From: Bacteroides mediterraneensis
GTDB lineage: Bacteria > Bacteroidota > Bacteroidia > Bacteroidales > Bacteroidaceae
Assembly (NCBI RefSeq): GCF_025993685.1
Contig: NZ_DAJPEN010000001.1
Coordinates: 3,472,001 to 3,536,000 of the forward strand
Direction: 5' to 3'
Length of the DNA stretch: 64,000 nt
Numbering within the stretch: position 1 is the stretch's first letter; the number at the start of each line of letters is the position of its first letter. Positions 9,293 through 17,110 of this stretch are shown one piece after another. The notes under the pieces are model-generated. The model made no database searches, was not told where the DNA came from, and worked only from the letters and a program-made list of their open reading frames with translations. A program made the position numbers and the translations under genes.

Positions 9293-10658
9293 TACTATAC
9301 AAGCCGTCTATTTCATCGGAGCCGGAGGTATCGGAATGAGCGCTCTGGTGCGTTATTTCCTTTCAAAAGGGAAAAAAGTAGGCGGTTACGACCGTACTCC
9401 AAGTGAGCTGACGGAAAGATTAATCCAAGAAGGAGCACAGATTCACTATGAGGAAAATGTAGCATTGATTCCGGAAGCGTTCCTTCATCCGGAAACAACC
9501 TTAGTGGTATTTACTCCTGCCATACCAGCTACTCATAAAGAGTTGGTCTATTTTCAGGAACATCACTTTGAAATCCACAAACGTGCACAGGTATTGGGTA
9601 TGCTGACTCAGACAGAAAAAGGTTTATGCGTAGCTGGAACGCATGGAAAGACTACCACCTCTACCATGGCTGCCTTCTTACTGGATCATTCCCACGTAGG
9701 CTGCAATGCCTTTCTGGGAGGAATTTCCAAAAATTATCAGACTAACCTGCTCCTGTCGGATAAGAGTGATTACGTAGTAATTGAGGCGGATGAGTTCGAC
9801 CGTTCTTTCCATTGGCTGACTCCGTATGCCACTGTCATTACGGCTACCGATTCAGACCATCTGGATATTTATGGCACCCACGAAGCCTATTTGGAAAGTT
9901 TCCGCAAATATACCTCCCTCATCCGTCCGGACGGATACTTAGTCATGAAAGAAGGGCTGGAATTGAAACCGGATATCAAAACAGGAGTTACAGTCTATAC
10001 CTATTCCGTAGATAAAGGCGATTTTCATGCAGAGAATATCCGTATCAAGGACGGGGAAATCTATTTCGACTACATTTCTCCGTTAGGGAATATCGCCGAC
10101 ATCCAGTTAGGAGTACCTGTTTATGTCAACATTGAGAATGGAATTGCCGCCATGGCACTGGCACAAATAGGAGGAGCTACGACAGAAGAAATAAAGGCTG
10201 CCATGCCACAGTTCAGAGGAGTAGACCGCCGGTTTGACTTTAAGATAAAAAACGCACACATCGTCTTCCTGAGTGACTATGCGCATCATCCGGAAGAGAT
10301 ACGCCAAAGTGTGACTTCTATCCGCCGCCTGTATCCAGACCGGAAAATCACCGCGGTGTTCCAGCCCCATCTCTACACACGCACCCGCGATTTCTACCAA
10401 GATTTTGCCCGCAGTTTGTCTCTGCTGGATGAGGTCATTCTGCTGGATATCTATCCGGCTCGTGAGGCCCCTATCCCCGGAGTCACCAGCCAACTCATTT
10501 ACGACAACCTGCGACCGGGTATTGAAAAGTGCATGTGTACCAAGGAAGAGCTGCTGGACATACTGAAGCAGAAAAAGCTGGATGTACTCATCACTCTCGG
10601 AGCCGGCGATATAGATAATTACGTTCCACAAATTTATGATTTACTGAAAGATAGATGA
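9282..10658 (+). CDS. murC: UDP-N-acetylmuramate: L-alanine ligase
   Basis: A 458-residue Mur ligase adding L-alanine to UDP-MurNAc, the first step of stem-peptide assembly. It shows the N-terminal GAGGIGMSALVRYF loop of MurC/Mpl, the ATP loop GTHGKTTT starting at G119, the EADEFDRSF motif, and SDYAHHPEEI typical of MurC. Length is normal. MurC and Mpl are related, but position inside the dcw cluster favours MurC. It overlaps murG by 11 bases and ftsQ by 4, suggesting translational coupling. Confidence 0.93.
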   Translation: MNINTIQAVYFIGAGGIGMSALVRYFLSKGKKVGGYDRTPSELTERLIQEGAQIHYEENVALIPEAFLHPETTLVVFTPAIPATHKELVYFQEHHFEIHKRAQVLGMLTQTEKGLCVAGTHGKTTTSTMAAFLLDHSHVGCNAFLGGISKNYQTNLLLSDKSDYVVIEADEFDRSFHWLTPYATVITATDSDHLDIYGTHEAYLESFRKYTSLIRPDGYLVMKEGLELKPDIKTGVTVYTYSVDKGDFHAENIRIKDGEIYFDYISPLGNIADIQLGVPVYVNIENGIAAMALAQIGGATTEEIKAAMPQFRGVDRRFDFKIKNAHIVFLSDYAHHPEEIRQSVTSIRRLYPDRKITAVFQPHLYTRTRDFYQDFARSLSLLDEVILLDIYPAREAPIPGVTSQLIYDNLRPGIEKCMCTKEELLDILKQKKLDVLITLGAGDIDNYVPQIYDLLKDR

Positions 10659-11392
10659 TTAAACGAATTTTCATACTCTGTATTCTGTTAGTAGTTTCGG
10701 CCTACTTGGTTGTAGCCGTAACTGTATTCAACCACCAGCCTGAAAATCAGGTCTGCAAGGGTATGAAATTGGTTGTCAAAGACAGTATTGACTACGGCTT
10801 CATCACTGACAAAGAGGTAAAAAAGCTTCTCAAGGAAAAAAATCTTTACCCGGAAAAGAAACGTATCGGTACAATCAATGTCCGCCAGCTGGAAGAAACT
10901 CTTTCCAAACATCCCTTCATCAGTAAGGCTGAATGTTACCTTACGTCGGGAGGGAAAGTCGGCATTGAAATCTACCAGCGGATTCCGATATTCCGAGTGA
11001 TGAGCAGCAATGGCGACAATTACTATATCGACCAATCCGGTAAAATCATGAATGCAACCGGCAAGCCCATTCATGTGGCAGTCGCTACAGGTTTTATTGA
11101 CCGTAAATTTGCCCAAAACGAATTGTATGAACTGGGATTGTACCTCCAGCACAGTCCTTTTTGGAACGCACAAGTGGAGCAAATCAACGTAACCCCCAAA
11201 AAAGAGCTGGAAATTGTGCCACGAGTGGGAGACCATATTCTTTTTTTAGGGAAAGCCACTGATTTTGAAGAAAAATTCAGTAAATTGCAAACGTTTTACA
11301 GTAAAGTGCTAAACCGTATCGGCTGGAACAAATACGAACGGATCAGCATTGAGTTTAACAATCAAATTATCGGAACAAAAAAAGAAAACTAA
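10655..11392 (+). CDS. ftsQ: Cell division protein FtsQ
   Basis: A 245-residue bitopic protein with a short cytoplasmic tail, one membrane segment at about residues 4-24 and a periplasmic remainder. It contains the region INVRQLEETLSKHPFISKAE, which resembles the POTRA part of FtsQ/DivIB, and the later beta domain (IEIYQRIPIFRVMSSNGDNY). FtsQ scaffolds FtsB/FtsL in the divisome. Sequence is divergent, as usual, but order murC-ftsQ-ftsA-ftsZ is diagnostic. It overlaps murC by ATGA. Confidence 0.9.
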   Translation: MIKRIFILCILLVVSAYLVVAVTVFNHQPENQVCKGMKLVVKDSIDYGFITDKEVKKLLKEKNLYPEKKRIGTINVRQLEETLSKHPFISKAECYLTSGGKVGIEIYQRIPIFRVMSSNGDNYYIDQSGKIMNATGKPIHVAVATGFIDRKFAQNELYELGLYLQHSPFWNAQVEQINVTPKKELEIVPRVGDHILFLGKATDFEEKFSKLQTFYSKVLNRIGWNKYERISIEFNNQIIGTKKEN

Positions 11393-11395
11393 GAT

Positions 11396-12973
11396 ATGGC
11401 AGTAACAGATTTTATAGCAGCTATCGAACTGGGTTCGACCAACATCACAGGGATTGCCGGCAAAAAGAATGCTGATGGAAGTATCCAGATTCTTGCCTAT
11501 GCCAATGCCCCTTCATCGGATTGCATCAAAAAAGGAGCAATCTTCAACTTAGATAAAACCACACAAATACTGGTTTCTGTCATTCAGAAACTGGAAAACG
11601 ATTTGCAGGCTTCCATCAAGAAAGTCTACGTAGGAATTGGTGGACAGTCCATCAGAAGCATGCGCAACCACGTCACCAAACAATTAGGAGAAGACACCAA
11701 AATCTCACAGGCGCTGATTGAATCGCTCATGGAAAACAACCGCGAGATTTCGCTGATTGACCAGGAGATTCTGGATGTAGAACCTCAGGAATACAAAGTG
11801 GGAAACAATCTCCTGACTGAACCTGTCGGTATCTCTGCCGACCGCATTGAAGGACGTTATTTGAATATCATCGCACACCATACCCTGAAAGCCAGAATCA
11901 CACAGTGCTTCAAACAAACGAAGTACGAAATAGCCGATTACTTCCTTTCACCTGTAGCTACCGCCAACGTCGTATTGACAGACAGTGAAAGACGTTCAGG
12001 CTGCGCGCTTGTTGATTTAGGAGCAGATACCACTACCGTAGCTGTATATAAGAACAATATCCTGCGCCATCTGGCCGTGATTCCATTGGGCAGCAACAAC
12101 ATCACAAAAGACATCTGCAGCCTGCAAATTGAAGAAGAGGATGCCGAACAGCTGAAACTCCGTTACGGATGTGCCCTCACTCCTCCCGCAGAAGAGGATG
12201 ACCAAGCCAATGAACAGGAATATACCATCGAAGGCAAATGCACAATCCCGGCTCATAAACTGGAATATATCGTGGAAGCCCGCGTCAATGAAATTATTTC
12301 CAACGTATGGAACCAGATTATGGTATCCGATTACGGTGATAAATTGCTCGCAGGACTGGTGCTGACAGGAGGGGCGTCTAACATGCCTAACATAGACGAG
12401 GCCTTCAAACAGATTACCAAAATTGAAAAAATCCGTATCGCGAAAGGCTGTAATATTGCATTAGACGGTGCAATTCAATTACCGAAAGACGGTACACAGA
12501 ACACACTGGTCGGATTATTGGCAGAAGGTAAGGAAAACTGCCTTAAAGTAGACCCACGGAAAGGCCACCAGCTTGATTTCATCAATGACCTGGCAGAAAA
12601 AGAAGCAGAAGCCAAACGGAAAGAAGCGGAACGCATCAAAGCAGAAGAAGAGAGACGCAAAGCCGAGGAAGAAGCGGAACGCATCCGGAAAATCAATGAA
12701 GAAAAGAAACGGCAGGAAGAGGAACGCAACCGGAAACGCTTGGAAGAATATACTGCATACGTAGAAGAAGCCCGGCTGCAATTGAGCAAGAAGAAATATA
12801 AAGCTGCATTGAAAGAAGTGGAAAGTGCACGGCGTATGCATCTTGCCGAAAAGGAAGAAGAGCTGAACGAACTGGAAGCCAAAATCAACAAGGAAAAGAA
12901 AGAAAACAGCTGGTTCGACATTTTCGCCAAGAAAGTGACCAACTTCTCCGATGAGATTTTAAAAGATAACTGA
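11396..12973 (+). CDS. ftsA: Cell division protein FtsA with charged coiled-coil extension
   Basis: A 525-residue actin-like ATPase that tethers FtsZ to the membrane. The core (about residues 1-390) has the phosphate-1 motif AAIELGSTNITGIAG, phosphate-2 ALVDLGADTTTVAVY and the adenosine motif LVLTGGASNMPN. Unlike E. coli FtsA (420 residues), a strongly charged Lys/Glu/Arg-rich helical segment follows at about 397-502 (repeats such as KRKEAERIKAEEERRKAEEE), consistent with a coiled coil. The protein ends with NSWFDIFAKKVTNFSDEIL, a plausible amphipathic membrane-targeting helix. The extension therefore sits between the actin core and the presumed membrane anchor. Confidence 0.93.
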   Translation: MAVTDFIAAIELGSTNITGIAGKKNADGSIQILAYANAPSSDCIKKGAIFNLDKTTQILVSVIQKLENDLQASIKKVYVGIGGQSIRSMRNHVTKQLGEDTKISQALIESLMENNREISLIDQEILDVEPQEYKVGNNLLTEPVGISADRIEGRYLNIIAHHTLKARITQCFKQTKYEIADYFLSPVATANVVLTDSERRSGCALVDLGADTTTVAVYKNNILRHLAVIPLGSNNITKDICSLQIEEEDAEQLKLRYGCALTPPAEEDDQANEQEYTIEGKCTIPAHKLEYIVEARVNEIISNVWNQIMVSDYGDKLLAGLVLTGGASNMPNIDEAFKQITKIEKIRIAKGCNIALDGAIQLPKDGTQNTLVGLLAEGKENCLKVDPRKGHQLDFINDLAEKEAEAKRKEAERIKAEEERRKAEEEAERIRKINEEKKRQEEERNRKRLEEYTAYVEEARLQLSKKKYKAALKEVESARRMHLAEKEEELNELEAKINKEKKENSWFDIFAKKVTNFSDEILKDN

Positions 12974-12997
12974 TTACTCACATAAATAGATAGAATT

Positions 12998-14308
12998 ATG
13001 TCAGACGAAACAATGGTACCTTTCGATTTTCCGAAAGACTCTCCACATATAATAAAAGTAATTGGTGTAGGTGGCGGTGGGGGCAATGCCGTCAACCACA
13101 TGTACAAAGAAGGTATCCATGATGTGACATTTGTGGTCTGCAACACGGATAACCAGGCTTTGGAAGAATCTCCCGTCCTGCGTAAGCTCCAGTTAGGTAG
13201 TGAAGGACTGGGAGCCGGAAACCGCCCCGCAAAAGCACGGGCTGCCGCAGAAGAAAGCATTGAAGATATCAAGAATATGCTGAACGACGGATGCCGCATG
13301 GCATTCATCACCGCAGGTATGGGAGGTGGAACCGGAACAGGTGCTGCTCCTATCATTGCCAAGACGGCAAAGGACATGGGTATCCTGACCGTAGGTATCG
13401 TAACCATTCCGTTCCTGTTCGAAGGCAACAAGAAAATTGACCAGGCACTCGACGGTGTGGAAGAAATGAGCAAGCATGTAGATGCCTTGCTGGTCATCAA
13501 CAACGAACGGCTGCGTGACGTGTATTCCGATATCAGTGTCATGAATGCTTTCGGAAAGGCAGACGACACCTTGTCCATCGCCGCCAAGAGCATTGCCGAA
13601 ATCATTACCCTGCGAGGTATCATCAACCTGGACTTCAACGATGTGAAAACAGTGTTGAAAGACGGTGGAGTGGCCATCATGAGTACCGGATACGGTGAAG
13701 GAGAAGGAAGAGTGACACAGGCCATTACCGATGCGCTTCACTCTCCGTTGCTGAACAACAACGATATTTTCAATTCCAAGAAAGTATTGTTCGTCATTAC
13801 TTACAGCCCTAACAGCGAACTGATGATGGGTGAAATGGACGAAATCCACGAATTCATGAGCAAGTTCGGAAAAGACGTAGAAACCAAATGGGGTCTTTAC
13901 ACCGATGAAACACTGGAAAATCAGGTGAAATTCACCATTCTGGCTACGGGATTCGGCATCAAAGACGTACCGGGCATGGACAATGTACTCAAACAACGTT
14001 CGCTGGAAGAACAGAAACGTCTGGACGACCTGGAAGAAGAGGAACAGAAAAAGGACGAACGCCGCAGCGATTACTACGGAAAAAGCATCCTGAAAAGCAG
14101 TATGCGGAAGAAACGCCCGAATATCTATATCTTCAGTCAGGAAGACCTTGCCAATGACGACATCATCAGCATGGTAGAAACCACTCCGACTTACAAGCGT
14201 ACGAAAATGGAACTGGAGAATATCCGTTCCAAAGCCAGCACGGAAGAAAAGGTCACCCCGGAACCGGAAACCACCAATACAGCCGGCTCCATGACCATTA
14301 CCTTCTAA
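12998..14308 (+). CDS. ftsZ: Cell division GTPase FtsZ
   Basis: A 436-residue tubulin-like GTPase forming the cytokinetic ring. The N-terminal nucleotide loop VGGGGGNAVNHM, the tubulin signature GGGTGTG at 109-115 and the synergy-loop region NLDFNDVKTVL are clear. The GTPase core ends near residue 320. The C-terminal 110 residues are charged and linker-like, with a block IYIFSQEDLANDDIISMVET. The usual terminal peptide (D/E-I-P-x-F-L/I-R) that binds FtsA in Proteobacteria is not visible; the protein ends in GSMTITF. It begins 24 bases after ftsA. Confidence 0.96.
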   Translation: MSDETMVPFDFPKDSPHIIKVIGVGGGGGNAVNHMYKEGIHDVTFVVCNTDNQALEESPVLRKLQLGSEGLGAGNRPAKARAAAEESIEDIKNMLNDGCRMAFITAGMGGGTGTGAAPIIAKTAKDMGILTVGIVTIPFLFEGNKKIDQALDGVEEMSKHVDALLVINNERLRDVYSDISVMNAFGKADDTLSIAAKSIAEIITLRGIINLDFNDVKTVLKDGGVAIMSTGYGEGEGRVTQAITDALHSPLLNNNDIFNSKKVLFVITYSPNSELMMGEMDEIHEFMSKFGKDVETKWGLYTDETLENQVKFTILATGFGIKDVPGMDNVLKQRSLEEQKRLDDLEEEEQKKDERRSDYYGKSILKSSMRKKRPNIYIFSQEDLANDDIISMVETTPTYKRTKMELENIRSKASTEEKVTPEPETTNTAGSMTITF

Positions 14309-14347
14309 CCCAGAAATAGAATGACATTTTAAAACAATATAACGAAT

Positions 14348-14797
14348 ATGGATTTATTTGATCAAATCAGCAACGATATCAAAGAGGCCATGAAGGCCAA
14401 AGACAAGGTAAGACTGGAAACCTTGCGCAACATCAAGAAATGTTTCCTGGAAGCAAAAACCGCTCCGGGAGCCAACGATACACTGACCGACGATGCAGCC
14501 TTGAAAATCATGCAGAAACTGGTGAAACAAGGAAAAGACTCAGCAGCTGTATATGAAGGACAAGGACGTGCCGACCTGGCCGAAGAAGAAATGGCTCAGG
14601 TACGTGTCATCGAGACTTATCTGCCCAAACAGCTTTCTCCGGAAGAACTGGAAGCCAAACTGAAAGACATCATCGCCCGCGTGGGTGCTACCAGTGGAAA
14701 AGACATGGGAAAGGTTATGGGCGTAGCTTCCAAAGAACTGGCCGGACTGGCTGAAGGACGTGCCATTTCCACTAAAGTAAAAGAATTGCTGGGATAA
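14348..14797 (+). CDS. GatB/YqeY domain protein
   Basis: A 149-residue protein of the YqeY family, whose fold resembles the tRNA-binding tail domain of GatB. Visible family features are the N-terminal helical part (MDLFDQISNDIKEAMKAKDK, TLRNIKKCF), IETYLPKQLSPEEL, and the C-terminal GKDMGKVMG. The cellular role of stand-alone YqeY is not well established; tRNA interaction is inferred from the fold. It lies 39 bases after ftsZ and is the last gene before a strong terminator, so it is probably co-transcribed with the division genes. Confidence 0.9.
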   Translation: MDLFDQISNDIKEAMKAKDKVRLETLRNIKKCFLEAKTAPGANDTLTDDAALKIMQKLVKQGKDSAAVYEGQGRADLAEEEMAQVRVIETYLPKQLSPEELEAKLKDIIARVGATSGKDMGKVMGVASKELAGLAEGRAISTKVKELLG

Positions 14798-14819
14798 AAT
14801 TCTTCCCATACAGATTCCA

Positions 14820-14861
14820 ACGGGATGTATTTTCGAGTAAAGAGAATGCATCCCGTTTTTT
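14820..14861 (+). terminator. Rho-independent terminator after the dcw cluster
   Basis: An 11-12 bp stem (ACGGGATGTATT at 14820-14831 pairing with AATGCATCCCGT at 14845-14856, one G-U pair) is followed by six T. It ends the + strand cluster just before the convergent recO gene. Confidence 0.85.
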
Positions 14862-14880
14862 CATACCCTTCTGTACAGCC

Positions 14881-15606
14881 TCAGCCGAATAATTCTTTCA
14901 GCACATCGAGGGATTTCAATTCCGGAAAATCCGGCAGATGCAGACGGTAATATTCCATCATCACAGCCAGACAACGCTGGCGTTCCAAGCGGTTCATCCC
15001 AAAGAGGAACATCGTGTCGTAGTTCATACGAGCCAGCTGACGGATATGCGAAGCTTCCTCCGGCGAAAGCGACATACCGTGCAGAGGTTTGATTGCCACA
15101 AAACAAGCATTCAGCATGTCAAACCAGTCTCCTTCCCGATAATCTTCCAAGTTGGGATAAAAGCCCAAGAAACGCGACAACCGAATCAAGAAAACCAGAT
15201 GAAAATTGGCAAAGTCTGTCCGACAGGCATCCAACCAACGGATAGAAGACGACAAATATGCAAAGAGCGGCTCGTTCTTGCCTTCCTCGCGCAAGGCATG
15301 TGCCAAGAACTCCGCCAAGAACATGGCGATACCCAATTTATACGGGTCGTATGGCACAGACTCCAGCGGATAAGCCAACCGGGCTTCCTTTACGGAAGGA
15401 AGGGCCGTCCGCGAACGCACATCCGCCTCCACCTCCACTAGCGAAAGAGGACGGAACAATACCCCGTTCACCAACGACTTACGCGAACGTACAGCCGGTA
15501 TCAAGAACGACATACTTCCGTTTTCACGAGTGTAAATATGCACAATATTTGATTTGTCGCTGTATTTCACCACGTGCAGCACCACACCTTCCAGCTTTTG
15601 CAACAT
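14881..15606 (-). CDS. recO: DNA repair protein RecO
   Basis: A 241-residue protein. The N-terminal OB-fold region begins LEGVVLHVVKYSDKSNIVHIY and includes GSMSFLIPAVRSRKS, characteristic of RecO, followed by the helical C-terminal part (LAEFLAHALREEGKNEPLF, FLIRLSRFLGFYPN). RecO loads RecA onto SSB-coated single-stranded DNA with RecR in gap repair. It is convergent with the dcw cluster and is the second gene of a two-gene unit behind the ACT-like gene, 24 bases downstream of it. Confidence 0.9.
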   Translation of the reverse strand: MLQKLEGVVLHVVKYSDKSNIVHIYTRENGSMSFLIPAVRSRKSLVNGVLFRPLSLVEVEADVRSRTALPSVKEARLAYPLESVPYDPYKLGIAMFLAEFLAHALREEGKNEPLFAYLSSSIRWLDACRTDFANFHLVFLIRLSRFLGFYPNLEDYREGDWFDMLNACFVAIKPLHGMSLSPEEASHIRQLARMNYDTMFLFGMNRLERQRCLAVMMEYYRLHLPDFPELKSLDVLKELFG

Positions 15607-15630
15607 ATCTTCCAGACTAAACGTTTTTTA

Positions 15631-16155
15631 TCAGCATCCGCACACTTCCCGGAACAAGCGAATCACCTTCTCGCGGTCCTCCCGGCGCACCGTCAATGTC
15701 ACACTTCCCGCTCCTTCCTCCGAAGAAACCATCAGCACAGGAATGTCTTTCAGCAACGATACCAGATTCTGTTCCGCTTCCTTGCTGTAAGTATCTGCCT
15801 CTTCCTGTACGCAAATCACCTCTACGTCACGCTCCAACACCACTTCGGCAAATGAAGAAAGTTCCTTGAAAACCTCTTCCAGACTGTCATGTGCACCTCC
15901 CGTCACCACGGAAAAGCTTCCGGCAGAAGAAGCCATGGCAAAAACAGGTATCTCATGTTGGGTCAATACCCCTATCGCGCGCTCCAGAAAACGGAAGGAA
16001 GCCACCGCCTCCAATGTACGCAAACGCATATAAACCAATTCCTTACAGGATTTCAGTTCCTCACATGGAACGAATTCCCCACTCTTTCCGTCCAACGACG
16101 CCACACAAACCTTTCCATCGAAAACACCTACAGACTTCAATTTATAGCCTTTCAT
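15631..16155 (-). CDS. Conserved protein with probable paired ACT-like domains
   Basis: A 174-residue cytoplasmic protein. Two regions resemble ACT ligand-binding units: about residues 75-107 (FRFLERAIGVLTQHEIPVFA then SAGSFSVVTGG) and about 112-170 (VEVICVQEE, NLVSLLKDIPVLMVSS, AGSVTLTVRRED, then a helix). This arrangement resembles the regulatory half of aspartokinase, but no kinase domain is present. A stand-alone allosteric sensor is possible; no function can be assigned. It precedes recO by 24 bases on the same strand and has a plausible promoter upstream. Cysteines cluster at the end (CGC). Confidence 0.6.
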   Translation of the reverse strand: MKGYKLKSVGVFDGKVCVASLDGKSGEFVPCEELKSCKELVYMRLRTLEAVASFRFLERAIGVLTQHEIPVFAMASSAGSFSVVTGGAHDSLEEVFKELSSFAEVVLERDVEVICVQEEADTYSKEAEQNLVSLLKDIPVLMVSSEEGAGSVTLTVRREDREKVIRLFREVCGC

Positions 16156-16192
16156 TTCTCAATCTACCTTAATATAATATCTTTTTAGGGGC

Positions 16193-16224
16193 GAAAGTTA
16201 GGAAAAGTCCCTATACTAAACAAA
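16193..16224 (-). promoter_or_regulatory. Probable promoter of the ACT-like gene and recO
   Basis: On the minus strand, TTTG (16221-16224) is followed after 20 bases by TAACTTTC (16193-16200). This matches the Bacteroides TTTG/TAnnTTTG consensus except for the final base. It lies about 40 bases upstream of the ATG at 16155, and the palindromic array at 16241-16332 is directly upstream. Confidence 0.5.
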
Positions 16225-16240
16225 CAAAATCCATAAAGAT

Positions 16241-16332
16241 TTCTCTGTCCCACAGTGTGGGATACAAAAACCACAGTGTGAAATACATATCCCGCAGTGT
16301 GGGATACAAATCTCACACAGTCGTACAGAGAA
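16241..16332. repeat. Array of three 21-bp-spaced palindromic units with flanking inverted repeats
   Basis: The core CAGTGTG recurs at 16253, 16274 and 16295, exactly 21 bases apart. Unit 1 is a perfect palindrome around AGT (TCCCAC-AGT-GTGGGA), unit 3 is nearly so (CCCGC-AGT-GTGGG) and unit 2 is reduced (CAC-AGT-GTG); each is followed by ATACA. The array is bracketed by TTCTCTGT (16241-16248) and its exact complement ACAGAGAA (16325-16332). Confidence 0.7.
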
Positions 16333-16483
16333 TAAGAAGTGATGTTCCGAAAAAGTCCTCGTGAAGATTACAGAAATTCTCCTCTACAAAACAAGTCACC
16401 ACAATCTACAAGCCTCTTCAGGCCCATTCACTCCAGTTTAGAAGGAAAATCACGCCTGAACCCACAAAAAAAATCAGGAATGT

Positions 16484-16514
16484 TTTGGAGTTTAGAAAAT
16501 TCTTCCTACCTTTG
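16484..16514 (+). promoter_or_regulatory. Promoter of tRNA-Glu (and rpsT)
   Basis: TTTG (16484-16487), 19 bases, then TACCTTTG (16507-16514): a perfect match to the Bacteroides consensus. It is followed by CATCCGC, a downstream motif shared with the other stable-RNA promoters in the window. It lies about 60 bases before the tRNA. Confidence 0.85.
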
Positions 16515-16576
16515 CATCCGCAAACGAGAGATAAGTATCCTCGTAAAGAATCAGGAGGTCTTCCTGAGACAAAGGA

Positions 16577-16648
16577 TGGCCCGTTCGTCTATCGGTTAGG
16601 ACGCAAGATTTTCATTCTTGAAAGGGGGGTTCGATTCCCCCACGGGCT
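16577..16648 (+). tRNA. tRNA-Glu (anticodon UUC)
   Basis: A full cloverleaf can be folded: acceptor GGCCCGT with ACGGGCT (G1-U72 wobble), anticodon stem CAAGA/TCTTG around the loop TTTTCAT giving UUC, T arm GGGGG-TTCGATT-CCCCC, and A73. CCA is not encoded. The rpsT gene begins 44 bases downstream. Confidence 0.95.
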
Positions 16649-16692
16649 ACATAATAAACAGAAATCACGAACAATATTAAAGATTAGTCGAG

Positions 16693-16947
16693 ATGGCAAA
16701 TCACAAATCATCTATTAAGAGAATCAGACAGGAAGAAAAAAGAAGACTTCACAACAGATATTATGCGAAGACAATGCGTAACGCAGTGAAGAAACTTCGT
16801 GCAACTACAGACAAAGCTGAAGCTGTTGCATTGTATCCTAGTGTACAGAAAATGTTGGATAAGCTGGCTAAGCGCAACATTATCCATGCGAACAAGGCTG
16901 CTAACTTGAAGTCTAAACTGGCTGCTTATATCAGCAAATTGGCTTAA
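16693..16947 (+). CDS. rpsT: 30S ribosomal protein S20
   Basis: An 84-residue, very basic protein beginning MANHKSSIKRIRQEEKRRLH, the classic S20 start, followed by RYYAKTMRNAVKKL and a helical remainder. S20 is a primary 16S rRNA-binding protein of the small subunit. Length is normal. It is 44 bases behind tRNA-Glu with no intervening terminator, so the two are probably co-transcribed from the promoter at 16484. Confidence 0.97.
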   Translation: MANHKSSIKRIRQEEKRRLHNRYYAKTMRNAVKKLRATTDKAEAVALYPSVQKMLDKLAKRNIIHANKAANLKSKLAAYISKLA

Positions 16948-16974
16948 GTTTACGCTTGACGTAAGAAAGATATT

Positions 16975-17003
16975 AAGGCTGGATGTCATCATCTGGCCTT
17001 TTG
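16975..17003 (+). terminator. Terminator after rpsT
   Basis: Stem AAGGCTGGATG (16975-16985) with CATCTGGCCTT (16990-17000), two G-U pairs in the middle, loop TCAT, then a short T run. Confidence 0.7.
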
Positions 17004-17076
17004 TCGTATCTACCCGCCTCATGCCTTTTTCACGATTTTTAGAGTGCTGAAAATCGGTTCGTAACAGTTTTTTTAG

Positions 17077-17084
17077 TATCTTTG
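17077..17084 (+). promoter_or_regulatory. Candidate gyrB promoter (-7 box)
   Basis: TATCTTTG at 17077-17084 matches TAnnTTTG, 26 bases before the gyrB start. No convincing TTTG is found 19-21 bases upstream. Confidence 0.5.
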
Positions 17085-17110
17085 AAAGCTTAAAAAAACG
17101 AAGAAAAAAC

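Larger units (their letters stand above)
16156..16576. other. Intergenic region between divergent units
   Basis: This 420-base stretch separates the recO unit (minus) from tRNA-Glu (plus). It holds the minus-strand promoter at 16193-16224, the palindromic repeat array at 16241-16332 and the tRNA promoter at 16484-16514. The remaining 16333-16483 shows no coding sequence I can support. Confidence 0.6.

Noticed and set aside
16248..16310. CRISPR array
   Set aside because: Only three 21-bp-spaced units, no unique spacers, and no cas genes nearby.
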